Shown here piece after piece: positions 1 to 10,929 of a stretch of DNA of 64,000 bases. Each line of letters opens with the position of its first letter. The stretch's first letter is position 1. The notes below the pieces were generated by a model, which saw only the letters and a program-made list of their open reading frames with translations, searched no databases and had not been told where the DNA came from. Source of the DNA: Cryptomeria japonica (Eukaryota > Streptophyta > Pinopsida > Cupressales > Cupressaceae); contig NC_081415.1 of the NCBI RefSeq assembly GCF_030272615.1, forward strand, positions 234,020,803 to 234,084,802, given 5' to 3'. The position numbers and the translations under genes were made by a program.

Positions 1-292
1 GATAATGGATAATTTACATTATATTTTAGTGATATGTTTTGTTGAACTAACTACCTTGTTGGCTTGATGAGGTGGATGTAAGAGACAATTTCCCCCTTTA
101 TGAATAAGATTGAGCATTAATAAAAAGAGTGCAATAGACCCAAAAGAAACCCAAGCGTACCATAATCCCGATAACACACATTAGCACTTTGAATATATCC
201 TTTTGTTTGTGAAATTTGATAATTGTCTGAAGTACAAGAATTAATTTGTGCAATGCATTGCATTTGTAGTAACACTATATTTTTTTTAGTCT
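1..292. other. Left flank outside the nested retrotransposon block
   Basis: AT-rich sequence to the left of element D. I see no gene, RNA or repeat here that I can name. A 60-codon open frame at 223-405 runs across the D LTR boundary and has no supporting features. Positions 288-292 (AGTCT) are the left target-site duplication of D. Confidence 0.5.
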
Positions 293-1304
293 TGTTAGGA
301 TTAAGGTGGCATCTACCTTGTAAATCCTATGACATGGTTCCAACATCATCAAAAAGTGTCTTAGGGCACTTAGGATGTATGGGGAAAATAATTTGTAATA
401 TTTAATTCTCACCATTATTTGTAATATATTCATAAGGGTTGATGGGTTTCACTAGTACTGGTAAAAGTGGGCTATGACAATTATTCAATATTCTTTTCTC
501 CACTTATGGACATCTAGAATAAGATATTTAATGACTTTAAGGAAGTGGGAAAAGAGTGACCTTTGGGCTTCTTCAAGTAGGAGCATGTAATAGGCAACAT
601 ATGTCTCTTGGTGTTTTGTCATTTATTGTAATTAATTTAATGTTTATCTTGCAAGAATGAGCACCTAAGTTGGAGGAAAAGTATTGGTAGCTAAAAAAAT
701 GTCTTTTCAAGTTTTATGAGGCATTCCAAGCGTTGTGGTGGTTTTGGAGCTCTTTTCATTCTAGAAATTAAGCCATTTGGCTGTAGAATTATGTGTAACA
801 TTTGGATGTAGATTTTTTTGTGGGAACAAAGGATAGGTGGGAGGCATAAAAAAGTTGTTCGCATTTACATAGGCACTTCTATGAAGGAGAAAAAGAGGAG
901 AGTGAAAGTAATTGTATTGTAAACACATTTATTGTTGATAATGTAAGCTTGACCTCTCTTCTTTGTGGAGTTTTTTCTCGCAAGGGCTTCATGTAAATTC
1001 TATGTTATGTGTTGATATTATGTTGGTGATTTATTCCTTATTGTTGTTATCTTATGGTGATGATATTCATTATTTATTGTTATTACAAGTACACATAAGA
1101 TAGGTTGATTAAGCATGGTAAACATGCTATTTTTTAGCCTCATTAAGAGGAAGGATCTAATCTTGGTTTTCCAAATTAAGGCAAATTATTTTTTAGATTT
1201 TCATGTGGCATCTATCCAAGATTTATATCTTGTACTTTAATGAGTTTAATGGATAGAGATTTATCTTCACAATCTTTGGTATTGAATCTATTTATTTACT
1301 AACA
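293..1304 (+). repeat. D 5' LTR
   Basis: This 1,012-bp LTR runs from TGTTAGG to CTAACA. Its first 440 bp or so match 28314-28741 and the rest matches 56200-56229 plus 62896-63454. The summed length of the three 3' pieces is 1,017 bp, agreeing with this intact copy. Confidence 0.85.
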
Positions 1305-1306
1305 TT

Positions 1307-1318
1307 TGGTATCAGAGT
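1307..1318 (+). promoter_or_regulatory. D primer-binding site (tRNA-iMet type)
   Basis: TGGTATCAGAGT lies 2 bp after the 5' LTR end. It is complementary to the 3' end of plant initiator tRNA-Met apart from the last base. Confidence 0.8.
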
Positions 1319-1432
1319 TGAAAGTTACAAGTACTGGTTATTCATCTATTTTTTAGTTTCTTAGCTTGGAAAGCTTGTGGGAATCCATTAGATGGTATTA
1401 AAGGTTTTTGGAAGGCTTTTGAGGCTACAATG
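1319..1432 (+). other. D internal segment 1 (leader)
   Basis: This is untranslated leader of D between its primer site and the insertion of element A. No open frame is visible. Positions 1428-1432 (CAATG) are the left target-site duplication of A. Confidence 0.7.
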
Positions 1433-2254
1433 TGATAGGATTCCCATAGATACTGAGAGGAGGGGGGGGGGGGGTGAATCAGTATCTAACCGGTTTGATG
1501 AATTTCTTAACTTAAAACATGTAGAACAAATTAAAACTGTGTACCGGTAAACAAAAAGTAATGCAATAAACAAAGACAAAAGCAACCACATGAAAAACAC
1601 ACTATAACATAGTAGTTTAACAAGGAAACCGATGTGGGAAAAACCTCAGTGGGATTTGTGACCCACAATATTCAGTTACTGGTCAATAAGAGAATATTAT
1701 TGCTACAAGAGGGCCCTGCACATGCAGGAAGGCAAGTGCCTAGAGCTCACTGCTCAATTACAAAATGGGAAGTCTCACTGACTTACAAAATGGATTATAC
1801 AAATCCAATGTGATGTACTACTTCAAAATAACATCTACTATGCCAGATCCAGTACTGGTTTATAGCCCTGCTTCTTACATAAACCCTTAACCTATAATTC
1901 ACATAATAGGTCTACCTTATTTCACCTAATTACATTCTTTCATGCTTACATAATTATTCCTCCAATGTTCTACAATGAACTCTCTTATATAAGATTCATT
2001 TTACAACTTTCCAAGTCGGATTACAATGATTTTACAATAATAAACAAAATATATTATCAACAAAATTCCTGTTGACTTCTATGTCGGTATGCTTCCTTTC
2101 ACTGCCGCTGCCGGTGGTCTGTGTGTCGGTGTAGAATCTGATCTTGCTAGTGCTGGTGGATTGCCTTGCCAGTGTCATAGGATTGTAAGGTTGCCATCAA
2201 TGAAAAAACCTTCAATCACCTACAATGTCTCATTGGAGTGTGCATTTGCCAACA
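1433..2254 (-). repeat. A 3' LTR (leftmost copy)
   Basis: An 822-bp LTR, nearly identical to 9906-10724. Read on the minus strand it starts TGTTGGCA and ends CCTATCA. It contains a long G run at about 1457-1476 on the plus strand. Confidence 0.9.
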
Positions 2255-2266
2255 ATCTCTCCCTTT
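2255..2266 (-). promoter_or_regulatory. A polypurine tract
   Basis: On the minus strand AAAGGGAGAGAT directly precedes the 3' LTR start, where plus-strand DNA synthesis is primed. It is preceded by the palindrome-like TTGGCATTGATGGCAA at 2265-2280. A second copy of this arrangement is at 2405-2426. Confidence 0.75.
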
Positions 2267-4314
2267 GGCATTGATGGCAACACTCATGAGAAAAATCCAA
2301 AAAGTGTAACCAAAAATTGAAGTCCAAAAATTTTACCAAAAGAATATGTGAACTCCCCCTGAGCAGATGAGTCTTTTGCTGATTATTTTTCTCATACCAC
2401 TACTCCCTCTTTGGCATCAATGACAAAGGTTGTCAAGGTGTCAATAGAGTGTGGTTTCCTGTCTCAACCTTGTAACCGGTTGCTTACAATTTGAAAAAGA
2501 TCCACCAAAACCAAATTCAGGCTTTCAAGAAACCTTTTGCTATATTTTATTGCTGCCTCTGTCCTTTGAACTGTATCGGTGAGATGTTGCATTTGCTCTG
2601 CCGGTGTTTTCTGTCCCTGTACCAATTCATCAGATATTTCTTTCCTTAAGGATGCAAGGTAGTCCAGTTTTGGACTTAGTCTCCATTTAAGATCCTTAGC
2701 CTTACTTTTTATTCTCTCATTTTCTCTTTCCAGTTTTAGTAGTTCTTCCTCAAAACCTGTTATCTTCTACTCAGAAACTGATAATGAATCAGATGAATTA
2801 ATGAACTTGTCAGCTAGTTTATTAATTTCTTCCTGTATCTTGCTCATTTTGCTGTCTATGTCAACTGTCAAAAAGTTAGTCTTACAAGTGTCTCTATACA
2901 AAGTTTTGAATTACTTTAATGTGCTACATAGTTCCGGTAGAAGTGTGTCAAACTGCCTTGTACACTTCTTTATTTGTTCTTCAAAGAATTTCTGTTTTTC
3001 TTTTTCTAACCTCTCCTTGAATGCTTCCTCTTTTATTTGTTGAACTGTCACAATGTTGTCAGTAATATACTTAGACAAAGTGTCAAGTTGACTCAAAGAA
3101 TCATTATTATCTACATTACATTTTAGAGCTATCATCTTCAAAATTGGAATTGTATCATCTATAGCTTTGTATGCCTGTGAGCTACAATTTGTTATTTTCT
3201 TTATGGAGTCTAAAAGAACATCAGTTACATTTGTTGATTTGAATCCTACAGTTGAAGAGCCAACACTCTGAATTCCACCGGTGGGAGTAGTATCCTTGCT
3301 TGTTGTGACCTCTAGTAGGTCAATCCGTATTTCCATTTCCTTAAGCAATGGTTTGTCTTGCTCAGCTGTTGCCAGTGGCACTGACTCTATATTAACTTGT
3401 TGCTCTGCTTGTTGCTCTGTTTATTGTTATGTGATACCATCTGTCAGTTTTCCTTCTGTGTTATCTGTTACCGGTGGCTCACTAGCCATATCTATTTTAC
3501 CAGTTGTGTTCTTATCTACCATAATGTTAACTTTTTGAGTATCAATATCAACTGTGTATAATACCTCAGAATTAGGATTTGTAACCTCTTGTGGTATATC
3601 CATACTCTCAGCAGCCAATTGATCTTCAGTTGTTGCTATCAGTGGAGTATCTAGAGGCGGTGGGGGTAGATTATCTATTATTTTAATGCTTGGAGGTCCA
3701 CCAATCTTGCCTTTTCCCTTATCCTTGTCTTTCTAAAATACTTTGATTGGTTTGGGGTTTCTATATTCTTCCTGCTTTTCCTTCTCAACAAGGAATATGT
3801 CCCATGCATTTGCAGTTTCCTTTGCAACCTCATTTACTCTATCGACCATCAGTGCAATATGCCGACGTGCAGTGGAGAATACTGACCAGTTAGCCTCTGC
3901 AATCAGATCATCTATTTCCTTTGGTGAGTTTACTAGGTAAACAACAAGTAGTTTTTCCACTTTTATTTTCTTGTCAAGCTCTACAACAACTTGCCTTCTT
4001 GCTTCAAGTCTTTTAAATAGTTCAGCTGGTAATTCATCCACAACTGGCATCAAGAGTTTCTTGTAGATATCCAAGTGTATAATTATACTATTTTCAACTT
4101 TTTCTTTGTCATCAATTGATAGTGAATCATATAATTTGTTGATGTTCTTAAGTTTTCCTTCCTTTGTTATTTCATCCAACAGTCTGTCAATTGGAGCAAT
4201 ATTTTGTTGAGTCCTTTTCTTTGGTGTTAACTTTTTCTTCTTAGGAGTTATTTTCTTAGTCAGGGGTCTCATTGCCTGTTGTTTTTGTCTAGTTCTTCTA
4301 GGCAAAGGTGTAGT

Positions 4315-5360
4315 TGTTGGTATTTTGGTATGGTTTTGTCATTGATGTCAACACCTACTTTGGAGATCCAACAATATTCACCGACAAACAGTAAACTGTG
4401 CAACAGTGACTAGTATATGGTTCACCGGCAGGATATAATGTTCACTGGTAGGATATAATGTTCACCGGTACCTGCAATGACATGGAAGACACTTGGTAAT
4501 GTTGAAGACATCACGTGGACACTTTATTTTGAAGTAATAATCATTGGTATACTCTTATTTGGCAAATAGGTCCAGGTTATCTAGGGTTTCACCGACAGGT
4601 TTATCTTTTCCAAATCAGCATGGCACGCTATGGAGATGATTTATTATTGTTGTAAATGCATCAAGCCAACATGTTCAATTGGTTATTGCATCGGATATTG
4701 TATTATTTGTAAAATGTTTTTATTGTAATATCTTGTAGAGCCGACCTACTAAAATTGGTCTTAGGGTATGGTATAAATGTAAGATCTTATTTGTAAGATC
4801 AAGTGTGGAATGCGAATTTTTTTTAAGGAAGGGTATATGCGAGATCAAGCAGGGATATACACAAAGACATCATTTGAAGGTGAAGTTAGGTTTTTGTAGA
4901 AGCGTATCAGCATTACACCGGTATTGAATCCAGCATATGAAGATGCTATTTTGTGCAGTACATTCTCATTGGATTTAACCATCCAACTGTAGTCAGTGTG
5001 ACTCCCATTTGTGATTGAGCAGTGAGATCTAGGCTGTTGGCCTTTCTGCATGTGCAAACCCCTCTTTGTACACTTACTATCTACAGTAGTATCATCTGAT
5101 TGTGGGTAAGGTTTCCCACTGTGGTTTTTCCCCTTATAGGGTTTCCACGTACAAATATTGGTGTCATGTGTTGTGGATGACTTTGTGCATATGTTTCATG
5201 CATTAATTCTTACCGGTACAACAATTTTCTGTTAACACTGTCTACTGACATAATTAACTGTCTTACCGGTATTAAGCATTAAGTTGGTTAATAAGTTTTT
5301 GGTTTGAATTTATTTGACAACTGATTCACCCCCCCCTCTCAGTTGTCTCCGGGACCTACA
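4315..5360 (+). mobile_element. Solo LTR of the F family inside A ORF2
   Basis: A 1,046-bp solo LTR running TGTTGG to CCTACA with perfect TSD GTAGT (4310-4314, 5361-5365). It matches the LTRs of F and the solo LTRs at 36002-37040 and 51600-52607. A solo LTR is what remains after recombination between the two LTRs of one element. It split ORF2 of A, so it is younger than A. Confidence 0.88.
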
Positions 5361-6202
5361 GTAGTTACCAGTGAAGGTTCTCTTTTCCTCATAACTCTTT
5401 TAAATGCGGCTGGCATATCACTCTCTGAAGAAGTTGCTACTATTGAAAGGTGAGTTTTAGGCTGTAGTGCTTCTAACTCATCTTCAGTGATACTGGTTTG
5501 TTTGAGTACATCTTCTTTGATAGCCTTATCCTGCCTTGATCCTCTTCTCACTTTTGCTTCTACATTCTTTACTCTTTTCTTAGATTGGATTTGATTTTCA
5601 ATGGTTTCAGCACTACCAAATACCCTTCCTTAGGTTCCTTGGGTGCTTCCAGAAGGGCTTTTGCATATGTTTCAATTATGTGATCATCTGTTTCATAACC
5701 AATCTTAGTAACCCAAATTGTTCTTGAGATAACTACCTCCATCCAGATCTCATCCTTCTTAATGACAAAACATATTTCATCCTTATATTTATTTACAATT
5801 TCTTGTGATAGTCTGATTCTAGTGTTCATCTAGGCCTTCAATACTTGAAAGTACTCATTAATATTCTTTTCTTTGTTTTCACCCACGTTGTTCAATAAGT
5901 CAGACAATTGTTTACCTACCGGTATGTCAAAAACCAAGATTTTTGTTACCTATACCAGGCACCTATTTTGTTATATGTAGCATTAAACAGACAAGTAAAT
6001 TACCAAATCTAAATGTCCCCTTTTTGTCCTTCTTAATCTTTCCCAGATTGTCAATAAGTTCATCCTTCAACCATTCACACACATCAATTTTCACATTATC
6101 CTTAATCATATCATAAAAACTCTTTATGCATAAGCTAGAAACTAAATTTATCCTATTTTCATGTGTTTTTTTTGATGCAAAGGATGGAGGATCTGGTTGC
6201 AA

Positions 6203-7621
6203 TCTTGCAAACTAAAGTATAATATGGACCCAAACCCCAACACTCCTATGGTGTTTCAAATGCTCAAAGTGCCTCAATAGGCTCAAAACTTGTCTTCACC
6301 TTAATCAGGTGTTTCCTCCACCTCCACACACATAAAATAACTTCAAATAACATGGCTCTAAGGTTTTCAAACCCTCAAATCATCAACTGATACAAAAACC
6401 CAAATCTAGCCCTTCACTAGGCCTAGTTTCCTAGTAGCCTGCTGGACTGTTTTTGGCTCTTTTCACACACGTTTCCCAAAACACAAACCAATGTTATGAC
6501 TGATTTAGATACCCAATATAAACCTCTATCAACACCCAAAATATTTCCTATGGTTGTTTTGGAACAAATCATTCAAAAAACTGCTGTCCCTAGTCACCGT
6601 GAGGGCTAATTAGGTCACTTTTGTGAAGGAAGTACCCTCCAAACTCACTTCTAGGCTTAACCCTTTTTTAAAATCTCTTTTTATGGTCTCAATCCAAGGA
6701 TTTTATAGGTTTTAAGTTTTGTTTGCACTCCTAGATACCCAAACACCAAAAACCTCACTAAATCCACCTTACAACTAGGGCTTTCTCAAAATACCACCTC
6801 TAGTCACTTCTGAGGCTCAACCAAAGTTCAAACACCTTCAAAATGGTGTGTCTAGACACTTCAATTCATAAAATACCCCCCTTGTTCAATCAGATTCTCT
6901 GCTGCTACACTCTAGCCTTCATTTTCACACATTTTCAGTCACTTTTCTTCAACTTTCATTCAACTTTCATGGTGTACACCTACACTCTTCATTCTTTCTT
7001 GTCAATAAAAGGTTAGGAAAATATTTTACATGTTATTAGGCATCCACCCTATGAGAATCAGACATTTACATTCATAGGATGGATCCACACATGCTTGGAA
7101 ACTCACAAAATTAGTGAGAAATCACTGGTTTTCCTGGGACAGTCAGCAACAAAACAAAAATGATATCTTTTAAGAACTTCAAAATGTGTTAGTAATGTAA
7201 ATAAAAGTCTATGGAGTCCCTAAAACATAATAATATCAGCCCCTTCACTTAGCAATGCAAGAAAAACATGAAAACACAAGATTTTGACAACAAATAAAGA
7301 GGTTTTTTATTGATTTTCTGGAACAGTCCGTACAAATCCATACCAGCATCATCCAACCACACAAAAATGACATAAGATACTTTATAAGTCCTTCCCCAAC
7401 CAACTCCAACTGATCCCCAACTGATTAGAATGATTAAAGTGCTTAAACAAGTCATAATCTACTTTCCCTCCAAAACTGGAACTAACCGTTGGAAATCAAG
7501 TTTTTAAATTTAAACTTCATTTCTAATGCTTCAATCAATTAAAACCTATCAAATCAGTGGGTTTTAATCATGATATGATCATTTAAAGCATATTAGACCC
7601 TTATTCAACCTATTTAGACTC
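6203..7621 (-). other. Non-coding insert inside A ORF2
   Basis: About 1.4 kb with no open frame that continues ORF2. The corresponding place in ORF2 of E and G is continuous: their conserved GYR..(S)SRMN region is replaced here by about 75 unrelated codons (roughly 7840-7622), this stretch, and about 20 further codons. The sequence is AT-rich with runs of CAAACC and CACCTC and has no LTR ends or TSD that I can see. It could be captured host DNA, an unspliced intron or a decayed insertion. I cannot decide which. Confidence 0.5.
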
Positions 7622-8817
7622 CTAGGCATCATTTGCCCAATTACAAAGCATTTTGGTCCTTAGGCCTTTATCAGGACCTTTAGGACTTTTACACATTACA
7701 TATGACTTATTGCTTTCAAAAGCCATTATTGGCTCTAAAACTCTCCAATCAACTTGATTTGCTTCATAAAACCTTCCTGGTATCTTCATTGTCTTCATGG
7801 TTTTGTAGGTTGGCCTGGGTGCTCCTGCACTAGTTTTGTAGCCTAGAATCATGCTAATGAATCTCACATTGATGTCAGTTACATCATTCACCCTTAAAGA
7901 ACTTTTGTCAGATGTTGCACCTATTAGGTTCATTACTAGGTCATTTGAGGCCTTCTTTGTCTTGTCAGGTCTCTTACCGGTGGAGGGTAACCCTGTTACA
8001 GCTTTTACAGCCTCCTTAGTAATTTTGTGAACCGAATCTAGCCAAAAGAATGCACCATGTACCCTGCTCAATATTATCCTTATAACTTCCTTAGGTAAAT
8101 CTGGAATGCTGAGAATTTTAGTGAATCCTAGGGTTTCAATTATTTTGTGTTCAGGTTTCACATTACCAGAATCATCATATATGATAGTCTTGTACATGTT
8201 CTTAATTTCTTCATCACTTAATTCTTCTACGTGGCAATGAATATACATTCTAGGGTCTTCTGCAAAAACTACTCCTTTGGGGATTTGAGAAAATGCACCA
8301 ACATTATCATCCTTCTTTTCTATTTCAGGAACTAACTAAAATACGGGCCTAGGGCGCTTGATTACTTCCACTACAGTGGGGTTTGCTATAAATTTAGGTA
8401 CAGAAGAAGATGCCATGATTATAAATACCTTTTTCTGCCTTTGGAAGGATTGATTGCTGAATTGCTTTGCTTCTTGCTCGAAAATGCCTTAGCTCTGGAA
8501 ATTTCACACTCTTTGAATGTTTGAATGCTCAGTGAAGTAAAATGGAGCCAAAAACACTGATTTATAATGTTAATTTGCCAACTACCACATTTAATGCATG
8601 TCGGTTAAGTAATCACTTAACTTTATCTGCCAGTATAGAAGTAATTTCAACTTCTTACCATCAACCAAGGGAATAATAGCATATTTCACATTTGATTGCC
8701 AAACCCTCAAAGGAATTTTCTTCAATTAGATGAAGAGACTCCTACTGGTGGATTACTACTCTGTTCTGCCGGTGGAGGAGTATTCCTATCAGCATTCAGT
8801 TCTGATTTCCTGATCCA

Positions 8818-9834
8818 TTATTTTGAAAATTCATGCTTAACTTCTTCAACTTTTTCTTTTCTTTTCAAACTAGGACCTTTGTTGTTTACCGGTGAGGACT
8901 TGCTTCTACAAAATTTAGCAATATGTATAATTTTGTTACATTCATAACAAGTCACATTATTTTTCTGAATAGCCTTTCCATATTCTATGCCGGTTTGTGT
9001 TCTGCATTGATTAGATAAGTGTCCAAATCTTCCACAAACATAACATCTTACATTCATTCTACAATTTTTAGAATTATGACCAACTTTGTTGCATTTTGAA
9101 CATTGACCGATGGGTGTATTGGTATTCTGATAATTTCTAGATCTACATTGATTTTCTCTATGACCATACTTGTTACAGTTAAAGCATTTTCCATTAAATT
9201 TATAAGCAGTTGGTTGTCTTACCGATTTGCTATGATCCCATGTGTTTGCAGTACCGGATCTTTCACCAACTTCAAAGCCAAGTCCACAAGTGTCACCATT
9301 AGGTTTCTGATTCTTCAACAAGTCACCAAGTTCTTCTGAGCTTTTCTTGAATTTCTCTTTGTGCTGATTTGCAGTAACCAGTTCTCTTTCTAAGATCTCT
9401 TTCTGCCTCGTAAGTTCATTGGAGTCATTCTGTGTATGCATCAGATTTGTCTTCAACAAATCATTTTCATAGCTAAGTCTTGTGTTCTCATTTGATGCAT
9501 CACTTAGTCTTCTAGTCAAATCTTCTTCATTCTTCTTTCTATTTTCAATTTCCTTACAAAATCTCATAGTCATATCCTGCATCTCATTTTTTATTGTCAT
9601 GTTTTCTTGTTTCATCTTGCTTACAAGATCACTAAGAGTTTCTTTTTCATCACTCTCATTTTGCATCTTTTCACAAAGTTCTCTTCTCTTGTTTCTTGCA
9701 ATGGTAAAATTATCTTGAAGTGCTTGAATAATTTCCTGAGCAGCCTTTAGATCATCTTCAAGTTTGATATTTTTCAACTTTTCTGTATCATAGTATGAGA
9801 GAGCTGCTTCTAATTGCTTCATCAAAATTTCCAT
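8818..9834 (-). CDS. A ORF1: gag-like coiled-coil protein with four CCHC zinc knuckles
   Basis: This is probably a nucleic-acid-binding gag-like protein of 338 residues. I place the start at the ATG at 9834, the first after the LTR and primer site; the open frame runs further upstream but only through LTR sequence. Residues 1 to about 190 are rich in E, K, L and N in heptad-like order and look coiled-coil. Near the C-terminus are four CX2CX4HX4C knuckles: CFNCNKYGHRENQC, CSKCNKVGHNSKNC, CYVCGRFGHLSNQC and CYECNKIIHIAKFC. The last lacks the usual Gly before His. A basic tail follows. There is no recognisable capsid (UBN2-type) domain, unlike gag of B, C, K and F. It is the best-preserved ORF1 of the three pol-less elements and has no internal stop. 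Confidence 0.8.
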   Translation of the reverse strand: MEILMKQLEAALSYYDTEKLKNIKLEDDLKAAQEIIQALQDNFTIARNKRRELCEKMQNESDEKETLSDLVSKMKQENMTIKNEMQDMTMRFCKEIENRKKNEEDLTRRLSDASNENTRLSYENDLLKTNLMHTQNDSNELTRQKEILERELVTANQHKEKFKKSSEELGDLLKNQKPNGDTCGLGFEVGERSGTANTWDHSKSVRQPTAYKFNGKCFNCNKYGHRENQCRSRNYQNTNTPIGQCSKCNKVGHNSKNCRMNVRCYVCGRFGHLSNQCRTQTGIEYGKAIQKNNVTCYECNKIIHIAKFCRSKSSPVNNKGPSLKRKEKVEEVKHEFSK

Positions 9835-9891
9835 CTCTACCAGTGTCAAGATCTTCCTCAAGTTGTTAGGCTTCTGAAAATGGATGACCAA

Positions 9892-9903
9892 GCTCTGATA
9901 CCA
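9892..9903 (-). promoter_or_regulatory. A primer-binding site (tRNA-iMet type)
   Basis: On the minus strand TGGTATCAGAGC begins 2 bp after the 5' LTR end. This is the canonical plant initiator tRNA-Met complement. Confidence 0.85.
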
Positions 9904-9905
9904 AT

Positions 9906-10724
9906 TGGTAGGATTCCCACAGATATCGAGAGGGGGGGGGGGTAAATCAGTATCTAACTGGTTTGATGAATTTCTTAACTTAAAACATGTAGAACAAATT
10001 AAAACTATGTACCGGCAAACAAAAAGTAATGCAATAAACAAAGACAAAAGCAACCACATGAAAAACACACCATAACATAGTAGTTTAACAAGGAAACCCG
10101 GTGTGGGAAAAACCTCAGTGGGATTTGTGACCCATAATATTCACTTACTGGCCAATAAGAGAATATTACTGCTACAAGAGGGGCCTGCACATGCAGGAAG
10201 GCCAAGTGCCTAAAGCTCACTGCTCAATTACAAAATGGGAAGTCTCACTGACTTACAAAATGGACTATACAAATCCAATGTGATGTACTGCTTCAAAATA
10301 GCATCTACTATGCCAGATCCAGTACCGGTTTATAGCCCTGCTTCTTACATAAACCCTTAACCTATAATTTGCATAATAGGTCGGCCTTATTTCGCCTAAT
10401 TACATTCTTTCATGATTACATAATTATTCCTCCAATGTTCTACAATGAACTTTCTTATATAAGAGTCATTTTACAACTTGCCAAGTCGGCTTACAATGAT
10501 TTTACAACAATAAGCAAAATATATTATCAACAAAATTTCTATCGGCTTCTGTGCCGGTATGCTTCCTTTCACTGCCGGTGTCAGTGGTCTGCGTGCCAGT
10601 GTAGAATCTGATCTTGCTAGTGCCGATGGATTTCCTTGCTGGTGTCATAGGATTGTAAGGTTGCCATCAATGGCAAAACCTTCAATCACCTACAATGTCT
10701 CATTGGAGTGTGCATTTTCCAACA
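9906..10724 (-). repeat. A 5' LTR (rightmost copy)
   Basis: An 819-bp LTR matching 1433-2254 throughout with scattered substitutions. It carries a perfect-arm copy of the palindrome-like motif, TTGCCATCAATGGCAA, at 10661-10676. Confidence 0.9.
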
Positions 10725-10729
10725 CAATG

Positions 10730-10929
10730 AATATTTTACAAGTTAAATTTATTTTATAGATGTCTGAGATTGGAAACCATGGATGATCTATGTTGGGCAT
10801 TGGAAGCTCCTGTTGATGGATCTCCATGGAGTTAGTTATTGTTTGGAACCTGGAGCTCTTATGTGATAATATGTATCCTCTTGTTTGGTGATTTTTCTCC
10901 TATAACTTGTGGTCATATATAGTGAGAAG
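10730..10929 (+). other. D internal segment 2
   Basis: A 200-bp non-coding remnant of D lying between elements A and B. Its last five bases, AGAAG (10925-10929), are the left TSD of B. Confidence 0.65.

Larger units (their letters stand above)
2464..8416 (-). pseudogene. A ORF2: long protein of unknown function (interrupted)
   Basis: I do not recognise this family. The ATG at 8416 begins MASSS. The first block (8416-7622) has one in-frame TAG and contains the conserved pattern RVHG..FWLD....ITKEAVKAVTG. After a non-coding stretch (6203-7621) the frame resumes at 6202 with IKKDKKGTFRFGNLLVC, then KYKDEICFVIKKDE near 5790. A basic, low-complexity linker follows. The solo LTR at 4315-5360 interrupts the linker, and the frame before and after agrees once the LTR and one TSD copy are discounted. 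Blocks at 4305-3733, 3618-3427, 3381-2911 and 2910-2464 share one frame broken by stops, and the C-terminus is coiled-coil-like. Excluding inserts the gene is near 1,100 codons. It aligns block by block with ORF2 of E and G. No enzymatic motif is visible. Confidence 0.7.
1433..10724 (-). mobile_element. Element A: pol-less LTR retrotransposon with ORF1 and ORF2
   Basis: The LTRs are 1433-2254 and 9906-10724 with a perfect TSD CAATG at 1428-1432 and 10725-10729. On the minus strand the order is 5' LTR, primer site (9903-9892), ORF1 with four zinc knuckles (9834-8818), ORF2 (8416-2464), polypurine tract and 3' LTR. A solo LTR of the F family (4315-5360) sits inside ORF2. I find no protease, integrase, reverse transcriptase or RNase H, so A cannot move without proteins from another element. 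Without the solo LTR it is about 8.2 kb. The same two-gene plan is found in E and G. Confidence 0.85.

Noticed and set aside
223-405. Open frame of 60 codons across the left D boundary
   Set aside because: Crosses from flank into LTR, so it cannot be a conserved gene.
9835-10068. Upstream extension of A ORF1 with a hydrophobic start (MFFMWLLLSLFIALLF)
   Set aside because: It looks like a signal peptide but lies in the LTR and primer-site region and reappears at 1388-1600 in the other LTR. It is chance translation of LTR sequence.
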